Below, piece after piece: positions 30,420-38,347 of a stretch of 64,000 nt of DNA. The DNA comes from Gordonia zhaorongruii. Lineage in GTDB: Bacteria; Actinomycetota; Actinomycetes; Mycobacteriales; Mycobacteriaceae. Numbering within the stretch: position 1 is the first letter of the stretch; each line of letters opens with the position of its first letter. The notes below the pieces were generated by a model. It worked only from the letters and a program-made list of their open reading frames with translations, did no database searches and was not told the origin of the DNA. The stretch covers positions 2,202,463 through 2,266,462 of the forward strand of contig NZ_CP041763.1 of assembly GCF_007559005.1 (NCBI RefSeq), in the 5' to 3' direction. The translations under genes and the position numbers were made by a program.

Positions 30420-31217
30420 ATGACCGAACCGCAGGCGGGCCCGACAGCCGATCAACTCGCCCTCACCGGCGAGCGCACCGTGCCGGGCATCCCCGCCGAG
30501 AACTACTGGTTCCGTCGTCACGAAGTCGCCTACGAGTTCATTCTTCGCCGCTGTGCGAGCAACACCGTCCTGGAAGCCGGTTCCGGCGAGGGTTACGGGG
30601 CCGCGATGCTCGCCCGCGAAGCCGCATCGGTCACCTGCGTCGACTACGACGCGCAGGCCGTCGAGCACACCCGGCGCAGCTACCCCGAACTGACGGTCCA
30701 CCGCGGCAACCTGATCGACCTCCCCATCGACGACGCATCGATCGACACCGTCGTGAACTTCCAGGTGATCGAGCACCTGTGGGATCAGTCCGAGTTCGTG
30801 CGGGAATGCCATCGTGTGCTGCGAACCGACGGCGAACTGCTGATGAGCACTCCCAACCGCATCACCTTCTCGCCCGGACGCGACACCCCGCTCAACCCGT
30901 TCCACACGCGTGAGCTGTCGGCGTCCGAGCTGACCGGGCTCCTCACCGAGGACGGCTTCGAGGTCACGGACATGCTCGGCGTGTTCCACGGCGCGCGGTT
31001 GCGCGAGCTGGACGCGAAGTGGGGCGGATCGATCATCGACGCCCAGATCGAACGCGCACTCGCAGGCGAACCGTGGCCCGACGACCTGGTCGCCGACGTG
31101 GCCGGGGTGAGCGTCGCGGACTTCGACATCCTGAGTGTCTCGGATGCCGGCACCGACATCGACGCGAGTCTCGACCTGCTCGCCGTCGCAGTCCGGCGCC
31201 CATCGGCGGCACCGTGA
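30420..31217 (+). CDS. SAM-dependent methyltransferase of the MGLP cluster (Rv3030-like)
   Basis: This 265-residue class I methyltransferase has motif I VLEAGSGEGYGAAMLA (about 49-64), an acidic ribose-binding residue in VTCVDYD, and the post-motif NFQVIEHLWD. It matches Rv3030 by position and neighbours. In mycobacteria this gene belongs to the cluster making 6-O-methylglucose lipopolysaccharide, intracellular polymethylated glucans that bind acyl-CoA. Its stop overlaps the next start (GTGA). The sugar target is inferred from context only. Confidence 0.88.
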   Translation: MTEPQAGPTADQLALTGERTVPGIPAENYWFRRHEVAYEFILRRCASNTVLEAGSGEGYGAAMLAREAASVTCVDYDAQAVEHTRRSYPELTVHRGNLIDLPIDDASIDTVVNFQVIEHLWDQSEFVRECHRVLRTDGELLMSTPNRITFSPGRDTPLNPFHTRELSASELTGLLTEDGFEVTDMLGVFHGARLRELDAKWGGSIIDAQIERALAGEPWPDDLVADVAGVSVADFDILSVSDAGTDIDASLDLLAVAVRRPSAAP

Positions 31218-32776
31218 CCGACCGCGTTCCCGGACAGTTCTCCCTCGTCCTCCACTCGCATCTCCCGTGGCTGGCGAACCACGGGCGCTGGCCGGTCGGC
31301 GAGGAATGGCTCTACCAGTCGTGGGCCGACTGCTATCTGCCGGTCTACGAGGTCCTCCGGCGCCTCGCGCAGGACGGTTACACCGACCAACTGACGCTGG
31401 GCATCACCCCCGTCCTGGCCGCCCAGCTCGACGACCCGTACACCGCGTCGTCGATGCACGCATGGCTCGCCGACTGGCAGTTGCGCGCGGTCGAGGCCGC
31501 GATGAGCCGAGACCGCACACGCGCCGACTCGGGCACCCGCGAGTTCCGCGCCTCCGCAGCGGCCCTCGCCGACTTCGAGAAGCACTGGCGCCACGGCGGC
31601 AGTCCGCAGATCCGGTCGCTCGCATCGTCCGGCGTGATCGAGCTCCTCGGTGGTCCGCTCGCCCACCCGTTCGCGCCGTTGCTCGACGAGCGGCTGCGCC
31701 GCCTGTCGCTTCGCGAGGGACTCGCCGACGCCGAGCACCGCTGGGGTGTACGTCCTACCGGTATCTGGGCTCCCGAGTGCGCCTACACGCCCGGCATGGA
31801 AGCCGAGTACCGCGCGGCGGGCGTCGGGCACTTCATGGTCGACGGCCCCACGCTCCACGGTGACACCGCCCTCGGACGTCCCGTCGGCGACAGCGGCGTC
31901 GTGGCCTTCGGTCGAGACCTGACGGTCAGCTACCGCGTGTGGTCACCCAAATCGGGCTACCCCGGCCACGCCGACTACCGCGACTTCCACACCTACGACC
32001 ACGAGACCGGCTTCAAATCGGTCCGGGTGACCGGCAAGACGGTTCCGGCACACGAGAAGAAGGCGTACGACCCAGCTCGCGTCGACGCCGCGATCGACGC
32101 TCATGTCGACGACTTCATCGGGTGCATCCGCGAACGGCTGATCTCCGAATCCGACCGCATCGGGAGGCCTGCCCTGGTGGTTGCCGCCTTCGACACCGAG
32201 CTGTACGGCCACTGGTGGCACGAGGGGCCGATCTGGCTGGAACGGCTGCTCCGCCGACTCCCGGAGGCGGGTGTCACCGTCGGCACCCTCGACACCGCAC
32301 GCCGGAACGGATTCGTCGGTGAACCCGTCGATCTGCAGGACTCGTCGTGGGGCTCGGGCAAGGACTGGCGCGTCTGGGAGGGTCCGCAGGTGCAGCATCT
32401 GGTTCAGCTCAATTCGGAGGTGACCGCCACGGCGCTCGACAGCCTCGACAAACGCCGCGACGGCCGGCTGGGACGCGACGAGATCGCCGATCAGATCCTG
32501 AGGGAGACGCTGATGACCGTGCAGTCCGACTGGCCGTTCATGGTGTCCAAGGACACCGCAGCCGGGTACGCACAGGACCGCGCCCACAAGCACGCCCACG
32601 CGACGCGCGAGATCGCCGGCGCCTCCGATGCCGGGCACGATCGCACGGCACTGCGACTGGCCCGCGGTTGGCGCAATGCCGACAACCTGTTCGGGGCGCT
32701 CGACGCGCGACGACTCGAGTCCCACGGGGACGAGAGCCGGCGGGACGAGAACCGGCAGGCCGGTGACCTCCGATGA
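31214..32776 (+). CDS. GH57 family glucan branching-type enzyme (Rv3031-like)
   Basis: This 520-residue protein has the GH57 beta/alpha barrel: FSLVLHSHLPWLANHGRWPVG at the N-terminus, nucleophile Glu188 in GIWAPECAYTPG, and the second catalytic Asp in AAFDTELYGHWWHEGP. A DUF1957-type helical C-terminal domain follows (SDWPFMVSKDTAAGYAQDR). GH57 proteins of this type form alpha-1,6 branches in alpha-glucans. It is coupled by four-base overlaps to the methyltransferase before it and the glycosyltransferase after it. The Rv3031 counterpart belongs to the methylglucose lipopolysaccharide pathway. Confidence 0.9.
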   Translation: MTDRVPGQFSLVLHSHLPWLANHGRWPVGEEWLYQSWADCYLPVYEVLRRLAQDGYTDQLTLGITPVLAAQLDDPYTASSMHAWLADWQLRAVEAAMSRDRTRADSGTREFRASAAALADFEKHWRHGGSPQIRSLASSGVIELLGGPLAHPFAPLLDERLRRLSLREGLADAEHRWGVRPTGIWAPECAYTPGMEAEYRAAGVGHFMVDGPTLHGDTALGRPVGDSGVVAFGRDLTVSYRVWSPKSGYPGHADYRDFHTYDHETGFKSVRVTGKTVPAHEKKAYDPARVDAAIDAHVDDFIGCIRERLISESDRIGRPALVVAAFDTELYGHWWHEGPIWLERLLRRLPEAGVTVGTLDTARRNGFVGEPVDLQDSSWGSGKDWRVWEGPQVQHLVQLNSEVTATALDSLDKRRDGRLGRDEIADQILRETLMTVQSDWPFMVSKDTAAGYAQDRAHKHAHATREIAGASDAGHDRTALRLARGWRNADNLFGALDARRLESHGDESRRDENRQAGDLR

Positions 32777-34017
32777 AGATCCTGGTCGTCTCGTGGGAGT
32801 ACCCGCCCGTCGTGGTCGGCGGCCTGGGCCGCCACGTCCATCACCTCGCCGAAGCGCTCGCCGCACTCGGTGAGGACGTGACAGTGCTGACCCGCCGTCC
32901 ATCCGGCACCGATGCGTCCACGCACCCGACCACCGACACGATGGTCAACGGGGTGCGCGTGGTCGCCGTCGCCGAGGACCCGCCCGAGTTCGACTTCGGT
33001 GTCGACATGATAGCGTGGACGCTCGCGATGGGACATTCCTTCATTCGCGCGGGCCTGCGGCACCTTGGCGGTGACTGGATCCCCGACGTGGTGCATGCGC
33101 ATGACTGGCTCGTCGCGCACCCGGCGGTGGCACTCGCGGAGTTCTTCGACGCACCGCTCGTCGCCACCCTGCACGCAACCGAGGCAGGCAGGCACAGCGG
33201 GTGGGTCGCCGGTCACGTGAACCGCCAGGTGCATTCGGTGGAGTCGTGGCTGGCGAACGACGCGGACGCACTAATCACCTGCTCCGCGTCCATGCGGGAC
33301 GAGGTGACCGAGCTCTTCGGTCCCCACCTGCCGCCGGTCAGCGTGATCCACAACGGAATCGACGTCAGCGCGTGGAAGTTCGCGAGCCGCCGGGAGCGGA
33401 CCGGTCCGCCGCACCTGCTGTTCGCCGGGCGGCTCGAGTACGAGAAGGGCGTCCAGGACCTGATCGCCGCACTCCCCGTAGTGCAGCGCATGTATCCCGG
33501 TGCGACGCTCACCATCGCGGGTGAGGGAACCCAGCACGCGTGGCTCCACGAACTGACGCGCACTCACTCCGTTGCCGGGGCCGTGGAGTTCGCGGGCCGG
33601 AAGAACCACGACGGCCTGGTGTCGCTGATGCACCGCTGCGACGCGATCGTGCTGCCGAGCCGCTACGAGCCGTTCGGGATCGTGGCGCTAGAAGCTGCGG
33701 CGACCGGTATCCCGCTGGTGACGTCCACCGTGGGCGGTCTCGGCGAGGCCGTGTCCGACGGCCAGACCGGATGGACGTTCGCCCCCTTCGATCCGGCGGC
33801 GCTCGCCACCTCGGTGTGCGCGGCCCTCGCCGATCCCGTCGAGGCATCGGCGCGATCGCACCGGGCCGCCGAGCGGCTCACCGAGGAGTTCACGTGGCGC
33901 GTCGTCGCGGAGCGGACAGTCGCCGTTTTCACGGCCGCCCGCAGGCGCCCGCGCCGGGCGATCGGGCGGCGCGAGATCCCGCTGCGGCCGCTTCCGGACC
34001 GCGATCCGGGCGTTTAG
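32773..34017 (+). CDS. Alpha-glucan glycosyltransferase, GT4 (Rv3032-like)
   Basis: This 414-residue GT-B enzyme has the N-terminal glycine loop WEYPPVVVGGLGRHVHHLAE, the mid-linker VIHNGID, FAGRLEYEKGVQDLI, and the sugar-nucleotide motif YEPFGIVALEAAATG (E-x7-E). Rv3032 is the alpha-1,4-glucosyltransferase that elongates methylglucose lipopolysaccharide and also contributes to glycogen-like glucan. The start overlaps the GH57 stop (ATGA). The last 30 residues are Arg/Pro-rich. It ends the three-gene operon; the next operon starts 161 bases on. Confidence 0.92.
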   Translation: MKILVVSWEYPPVVVGGLGRHVHHLAEALAALGEDVTVLTRRPSGTDASTHPTTDTMVNGVRVVAVAEDPPEFDFGVDMIAWTLAMGHSFIRAGLRHLGGDWIPDVVHAHDWLVAHPAVALAEFFDAPLVATLHATEAGRHSGWVAGHVNRQVHSVESWLANDADALITCSASMRDEVTELFGPHLPPVSVIHNGIDVSAWKFASRRERTGPPHLLFAGRLEYEKGVQDLIAALPVVQRMYPGATLTIAGEGTQHAWLHELTRTHSVAGAVEFAGRKNHDGLVSLMHRCDAIVLPSRYEPFGIVALEAAATGIPLVTSTVGGLGEAVSDGQTGWTFAPFDPAALATSVCAALADPVEASARSHRAAERLTEEFTWRVVAERTVAVFTAARRRPRRAIGRREIPLRPLPDRDPGV

Positions 34018-34087
34018 TGTCAGTCGAACGACTTACTTTTCGGAAAAATCCTCTGAACAGGTGACATCCGAGTCCTGAGTAAGTGAA

Positions 34088-34103
34088 ACGGACCGATGTC
34101 CGT
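34088..34103. promoter_or_regulatory. Small inverted repeat upstream of the SipW cassette
   Basis: ACGGAC and GTCCGT are separated by CGAT, 76 bases before the first secreted-protein gene. The preceding bases (34030-34060) are unusually AT-rich for the window and may hold the promoter, but no two-box match is convincing. Confidence 0.35.
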
Positions 34104-34178
34104 TGGCGATCCTATGTGTTGAGATCACCGCCACAACAGGTGGCCAGTGATCGATCTCATCACTCGGAGGACTGACGT

Positions 34179-34694
34179 ATGAACCGTAAGACCAAGGGCG
34201 CACTGGCCGTCGGCGCAGGCGCGATCCTGCTACTCGGCGGGGCCGGCTCGTACGCGCTGTGGAGCGATGAGGCCGACGTCGTCGGCGGGAACATCGCCAC
34301 CGGCGACTTCGGTCTCGACTGCGGCACCGGCGGCGCGTGGACCGACATCTCGACCACGATGAACGGCGGCGCCTCGATCAACACCGCCACCGACCTCATG
34401 GTTCCCGGCGATGTGTGGAAGTACTCCGGCAACTGCACCGTCACCGCCACCGGCAAGAACATGAAGGCCGAACTGGGCGTCTCCGGGATCACCGGAACTC
34501 CCATTCCGTACATCACCACCGATACGCAGGTGGGCACCGGCGCAGTGAACGCACCCGTCGTCGTCAGTGACGGCGACACCCTGCCCGTCGCAGTGACCGT
34601 CACCTTCGACATGAACACGCCCAACCAGGAGAGCACCAACGAGGCGGTCACGGTCGGCGACATGAAGATCACACTCAATCAAGTTCGTCCGTGA
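34179..34694 (+). CDS. Secreted protein with SipW-type signal peptide (1)
   Basis: This 171-residue protein is likely a fibre- or matrix-type exported subunit. The N-terminus has a basic start (MNRKTKG), a hydrophobic core, then ALWSDEADVVGGNIATGDFGL. That matches the alternate signal-peptide pattern of TasA/CalY-like proteins processed by SipW-type peptidases. The mature part is beta-rich, Thr/Gly/Val-heavy, with two Cys (LDCGTGG and SGNCTV) that could pair. GGAGGA lies six bases before the ATG. It is first of a five-gene cassette with two signal peptidases. The mature domain is not one I can name. Confidence 0.8.
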   Translation: MNRKTKGALAVGAGAILLLGGAGSYALWSDEADVVGGNIATGDFGLDCGTGGAWTDISTTMNGGASINTATDLMVPGDVWKYSGNCTVTATGKNMKAELGVSGITGTPIPYITTDTQVGTGAVNAPVVVSDGDTLPVAVTVTFDMNTPNQESTNEAVTVGDMKITLNQVRP

Positions 34695-34720
34695 CACCGG
34701 CGAGCGAATAGATCCATTCC

Positions 34721-35278
34721 GTGACCAGGCGCAACCTGCTGCTGACAGCCCTCGGGACCCTGGTGGTCGCATTGATCCTCGGATCGATGAACTCCACCGG
34801 GGCCCTGTGGGCTGAGGAGTCGTCCTCCGATGCCGGTGACATCGGCACCGGCAGCATCGGGCTCGCGCCCGGTACCGTCGGCGGCACGACGTACGAGTTC
34901 TCGGCTCTCCACGGAGCGAACATCTCACCGGGAACCGTTCGGCAGGCGGTGCTGAACATCCGGAACACCGGGACCACACCGCTGAGATTCCGCGTGGTGA
35001 CCGCGGGACCGGCCGTCAGCACGCAGGGATCCGCAGTCGGCATTCATCTGTCCGGTGCGGTCGCCGACACGTGTCCGAGCGGTTCCGACGACCTCACCGG
35101 CGCCTTCGCCCCGATCATCACGCACTCGCCGTCGTCGCCCGTCACCGCGGCGTTCCGCCCCCTAGCTGTCGGCGCCTCCGAGAACTGGTGCATCCGTGCC
35201 GTTCTCGAGTCGGTCACCGGCACCCAGCGGGCCGTCTATCGGATCATGTTCGATTTCCGAGCGGACCAGACGCGATGA
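34721..35278 (+). CDS. Secreted protein with SipW-type signal peptide (2)
   Basis: This 185-residue protein has a hydrophobic core LLLTALGTLVVALILGSM followed by TGALWAEESSSDAGDIGTGSIGL, again the SipW-substrate pattern of aromatic residue, polar stretch and TGxL. The mature part is a single beta-sandwich-like stretch (SPGTVRQAVLNIRNTGTTPLRFRVVTAGPAV) with two Cys (DTCPSGS and NWCIRAV). The start is GTG, 26 bases after the preceding gene. The stop overlaps the first peptidase gene by four bases, so substrate and peptidase are coupled. Sequence similarity to the first secreted protein is confined to the signal region. Confidence 0.78.
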   Translation: MTRRNLLLTALGTLVVALILGSMNSTGALWAEESSSDAGDIGTGSIGLAPGTVGGTTYEFSALHGANISPGTVRQAVLNIRNTGTTPLRFRVVTAGPAVSTQGSAVGIHLSGAVADTCPSGSDDLTGAFAPIITHSPSSPVTAAFRPLAVGASENWCIRAVLESVTGTQRAVYRIMFDFRADQTR

Positions 35279-36000
35279 CCGTGACCGAACCGCCCAGCTC
35301 TCCATCGCCCAGTACTCCATTGCCCAGCTCTCCATTGCCTAGCTCCCCCGACACCGCAGCGGATGCGCACACGCGCACGCCGGGCGAGCGAACCCTGCAC
35401 GTGCTGTGGCAATCGGTCAGCTGGCTGCTGCTGATCGCCGCGTTCGCCGTGCTGTGCCTCACGATCCTGGTCCCGAAGATCGCGGGCGGCCGTCCGTACT
35501 CGGTCCTCACGTCATCCATGCGACCGGATTACCCGCCGGGCTCGCTCGTCGTCGTCAAGCCGAAACCCGCCTCCGAGATCACCGTCGGCGACGTGATCAC
35601 ATATCAGATCCGGTCCGGCCAGCCGGGTGTCGTGACCCACCGCGTCACGGCGATCGAGGACGGACCGGACGGGCAGCCGCGGTTCACCACCCGGGGCGAC
35701 GCCAACGGTGTCGCCGATGACGACGAGGTCCGTCCCGTCCAGGTGCGCGGCGCGCTCTGGTACTCGATCCCCTACCTCGGATACGTGAACACCTGGTTCA
35801 GCGGCGCTCGTCGAACCACGATCATCTTCATCCTGGCGGGCCTGCTGTTCGCCTACGGTCTCTGGCAGTTCTATGCGGGCTGGCGGGACGACGACTCCGA
35901 GGAGGACGGATCGCAGGACGAGGCCGACGTTCCTGCGGCGGCCGATGACACCCCGACCGATGCCTTCCCGGCGGCGCCTCCGAACGGGGTGCGCCGATGA
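35275..36000 (+). CDS. Signal peptidase I, SipW/ER (Ser-His) type
   Basis: This 241-residue membrane protease has a Pro/Ser-rich N-terminal tail (about 5-25), a transmembrane helix (about 46-66), and an S26B catalytic domain. Ser81 lies in SVLTSSMRP, His122 in VVTHRV, and Asp142 and Asp148 in RGDANGVADDD. His in place of the bacterial catalytic Lys marks the archaeal/ER/SipW group. A second helix (about 182-198) and a very acidic tail follow. The start overlaps the preceding substrate gene (ATGA) and the stop overlaps the next (ATGA). Its job is presumably to process the neighbouring SipW-type precursors. Confidence 0.88.
   Translation: MTVTEPPSSPSPSTPLPSSPLPSSPDTAADAHTRTPGERTLHVLWQSVSWLLLIAAFAVLCLTILVPKIAGGRPYSVLTSSMRPDYPPGSLVVVKPKPASEITVGDVITYQIRSGQPGVVTHRVTAIEDGPDGQPRFTTRGDANGVADDDEVRPVQVRGALWYSIPYLGYVNTWFSGARRTTIIFILAGLLFAYGLWQFYAGWRDDDSEEDGSQDEADVPAAADDTPTDAFPAAPPNGVRR
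35293..35352. repeat. Four in-frame 15-bp repeats in the signal peptidase gene
   Basis: Copies start at 35293, 35308, 35323 and 35338. The consensus is CCCAGCTCTCCATTG, with one to a few changes per copy; the fourth is the most diverged. They encode a Pro-Ser-Ser-Pro-Leu type repeat in the cytoplasmic tail. Confidence 0.9.
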
Positions 36001-36557
36001 GCCGCCCGCGCCTGCCCGGAAACATCTCACGTCGCGTCCGTGCTCTCCTCACCTGCGGCGTTCTTCTGGGAACCGGAGCTGCCGGCACCGCCGCCTATTG
36101 GTCGACGTCGTCGACCACGCAGTCCGGCGAGTTCACGACGGCGAGCCTCAAGATCACCGCGAGCGGATCGACGGACTACGCGTTCCCCTTCCCGGCATCG
36201 CTTCTCCCAGGCGACTCGTCAGCAGCCCTGGTCAATGTGGAGAACGTCGGAACGGTCGCGTTCGATTACGTGGGTTCCGTGCACAGTGCCCACGCCCTGG
36301 GGAGGGCGGTGACACTCACCGTGAGGTCCGGCGGGACGATCGACGGAGGCACCTGCTCGGGCGGGACGCCGGTGGTGGCAAACCGATCGATCACCGGCGG
36401 CAAGGCGGCCTTCACCGGCAGTCGCGGACCGCTGAGCGCACAGACGGGCGCCGAAGCCCTATGCCTCCAGATCACCCTCCCGGAGACTGCGGCCGGGTCG
36501 CTGGCCGGGAGCAGCGGATCCATCCAGTTCACTTTCGACGCGACGGGGCCGTCATGA
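35997..36557 (+). CDS. Secreted protein with SipW-type signal peptide (3)
   Basis: This 186-residue protein has a basic n-region, hydrophobic core (ALLTCGVLLGTGAAGTAAYW) and STSSTTQSGEFTTASLKI, a close match to the TasA-type pattern of Tyr-Trp/Phe, Ser-Thr stretch and TAxLxI. The mature region is beta-rich with two Cys (GGTCSGG and EALCLQI), like the other two cassette proteins. Both ends overlap the flanking peptidase genes by four bases (ATGA). It probably forms part of the same surface structure. No known domain beyond the signal. Confidence 0.78.
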   Translation: MSRPRLPGNISRRVRALLTCGVLLGTGAAGTAAYWSTSSTTQSGEFTTASLKITASGSTDYAFPFPASLLPGDSSAALVNVENVGTVAFDYVGSVHSAHALGRAVTLTVRSGGTIDGGTCSGGTPVVANRSITGGKAAFTGSRGPLSAQTGAEALCLQITLPETAAGSLAGSSGSIQFTFDATGPS

Positions 36558-38131
36558 CGCACCGCGTGGAATCGACGCCGCCGCGCCGCTCGTGGACCGA
36601 TACCGCACTGACCATCGGCGCGGTCGCCGGCACCGTGTGCATCGTGCTGACGACGGTGGCTCTCGTATTCGGCCTCCGACCGGTGATCTTCGAGACCGGG
36701 TCGATGGAACCCGCCGTGCCGACCGGGTCGCTGGGCATCTCGCGAACCGTTCCGGCCGCCGAGGTGAAGCCGGGCGACATAGTCGGCGTCGTCCGCGACG
36801 ACGGGGCTCGCGTGACCCATCGCGTGGTCGCCGCGGGCGCACCCGTCGGCAACTCGGTGTCACTGACACTGCGCGGCGACGCGAACGAGGTCTCCGACTC
36901 GTCGCCGTACGTGGTCACCGAGGTGAACCGCGTGTACCGCACGCTCCCACTGCTCGGCTACATCGCCTCGTGGCTGAGCGACCCGTACACGCTGGCGCTC
37001 CAGGCGTTGGCGGGCTTCGGTCTGCTCGCGATCGCCTTCGCGCCCGAACAGGGTTGGCGGCGCTCGAGGACCGGTCATCGGCTCGTGGCGGGGACCGCGG
37101 TGGTAACCGTGCTGGCGCTTGGCGCGACCGGCGTGCACGGCGCAGGCCGGGCGGACGCGGCGCTGCAGGGAACGGCGACCGCGACCGGCACAGTGAACAC
37201 CGGACGGCCGGCGAATCCGACGTCCCTTCGGTGCGACAACGTGAACGGAGTTCTCGGCCTCGGCGACTCCGTGACCATGACCTGGCCGAACCCTGGCAGC
37301 CACTCGAAGTACACCTACCATCTGACGGTGTCCGGCGGCAGCGCCAATCCACAGACCAGCACGTACACCGCTGCTTCTGGAGGCGACCCGATCGTGGTCA
37401 ACGCGGGCAGCTTGGGACTGCTCGGCTGGCTGGGATCCCTCCTCGGCAACCTGCTGGGCGGACAGTCGATGACCCTGCAGTTCACGCTGACCAATCACGT
37501 CGGCAACTTCTCCTCGGCGGGCTCACTCACCCAGAACGTGGTGTTGCGCGGCAGGGGGCTGCTGGGACTCGTCCCCTCCTTGCGGTGCGCCACCGGCGGC
37601 GAGGGCGGAATCGTGACCGGCCCGGCAGCCAAGCCAGGGCGTGCGACGACGGACAAGAACTCGCCGTCGGATGAGAGCACCGCGCCCAAGAGCTCCGTGC
37701 CGCCGGATGCGCCCGAGAAAGACGCATCGCAGGACCCTTCGGCCGCGCCGCCCAGTAGCGAGAAGCCTGCGCCGAAGCCCGAGTTGCCGCCGGGTGGAAC
37801 ACGCTCGACCTCCGGGGAGCACTCCTTCTACCAGGACGGCAACACGGTGGCGATCCGCGATGCGGACTCCACCGAGGTGGAGTTCCGCGGCAGCTTCTCG
37901 CCGTCGGCGACGGTTCGCTGGGTGCCCGGAACCGACGACCTCGAGGTCACCGGTCCTGATGGCGCGGTGACGACGATTCGGCTCGTCGGCGGCGAGTGGA
38001 CCGAGCAGGTGACGCTTCCGCCGGCCGATGACGAGCCTGATCCCGGACCGGTACCGACGCCGGAATCGGAAGCAGAGCCCGCACCGGCCACCGAGGAGAC
38101 GACGGCCGACGCTGACTCGCCGGTTGAGTGA
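36554..38131 (+). CDS. SipW-type signal peptidase fused to a secreted substrate-like region
   Basis: This 525-residue protein has an N-terminal S26B peptidase: transmembrane helix 16-40, Ser50 in ETGSMEP, His89 in RVTHRV, Asp109 and Asp115 in RGDANEVSD, second helix about 145-164. A third hydrophobic segment (about 176-194) leads into ALQGTATATGTVNTG, a pattern like SipW-substrate signals. About 330 extracellular residues follow: a fibronectin-like stretch (about 219-345) with Cys227 and a later Cys in SLRCATGG, a Pro/Ser/Lys/Asp-rich linker (about 355-415), a small beta domain (about 420-490) and an acidic Pro tail. It ends the cassette. The fusion is unlike ordinary 170-250-residue signal peptidases. 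Confidence 0.83.
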   Translation: MTHRVESTPPRRSWTDTALTIGAVAGTVCIVLTTVALVFGLRPVIFETGSMEPAVPTGSLGISRTVPAAEVKPGDIVGVVRDDGARVTHRVVAAGAPVGNSVSLTLRGDANEVSDSSPYVVTEVNRVYRTLPLLGYIASWLSDPYTLALQALAGFGLLAIAFAPEQGWRRSRTGHRLVAGTAVVTVLALGATGVHGAGRADAALQGTATATGTVNTGRPANPTSLRCDNVNGVLGLGDSVTMTWPNPGSHSKYTYHLTVSGGSANPQTSTYTAASGGDPIVVNAGSLGLLGWLGSLLGNLLGGQSMTLQFTLTNHVGNFSSAGSLTQNVVLRGRGLLGLVPSLRCATGGEGGIVTGPAAKPGRATTDKNSPSDESTAPKSSVPPDAPEKDASQDPSAAPPSSEKPAPKPELPPGGTRSTSGEHSFYQDGNTVAIRDADSTEVEFRGSFSPSATVRWVPGTDDLEVTGPDGAVTTIRLVGGEWTEQVTLPPADDEPDPGPVPTPESEAEPAPATEETTADADSPVE

Positions 38132-38210
38132 GGACGCTGCGAGCATCGACCCCGGTATCCGACCCGGTGCAACCGCACCGTGATTTCGACACGGTCGACG
38201 CTCCGCGCCG

Positions 38211-38340
38211 CCCGGCTCAATCAGCGGGTTGGGGCCCGCCTCCCGCGCCAGTCAGCGGGAGCGAGTGAGTCGAGACGTCCCGTCCCTCTCGACGGTTGAG
38301 CGAGCGAAGCGAGTCGAAACCACCCGGCTCAACCAGCGGG
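38211..38340. repeat. REP-like palindromic repeat region
   Basis: CCCGGCTCAATCAGCGGG (38211-38228) recurs as CCCGGCTCAACCAGCGGG (38323-38340). GGTTGAGC (38294-38301) pairs with GCTCAACC (38327-38334). The core includes GAGCGAGCGAAGCGAGTCGAAA, of the kind seen as dispersed palindromic repeats in actinobacterial genomes. It lies between converging genes and may also end transcription. Confidence 0.7.
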
Positions 38341-38347
38341 GCGGGTC

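Noticed and set aside
34179..36557. SipW-type proteins as ordinary pilins or sortase substrates
   Set aside because: There is no LPxTG sorting signal, type IV pilin motif or sortase gene in the cassette; the signal regions fit the SipW pattern better.
37620..37800. Pro/Ser/Lys-rich part of the fused peptidase as a frameshift or misassembly
   Set aside because: The frame, GC pattern and codon use continue smoothly to a normal stop, and such linkers are common in exported proteins.
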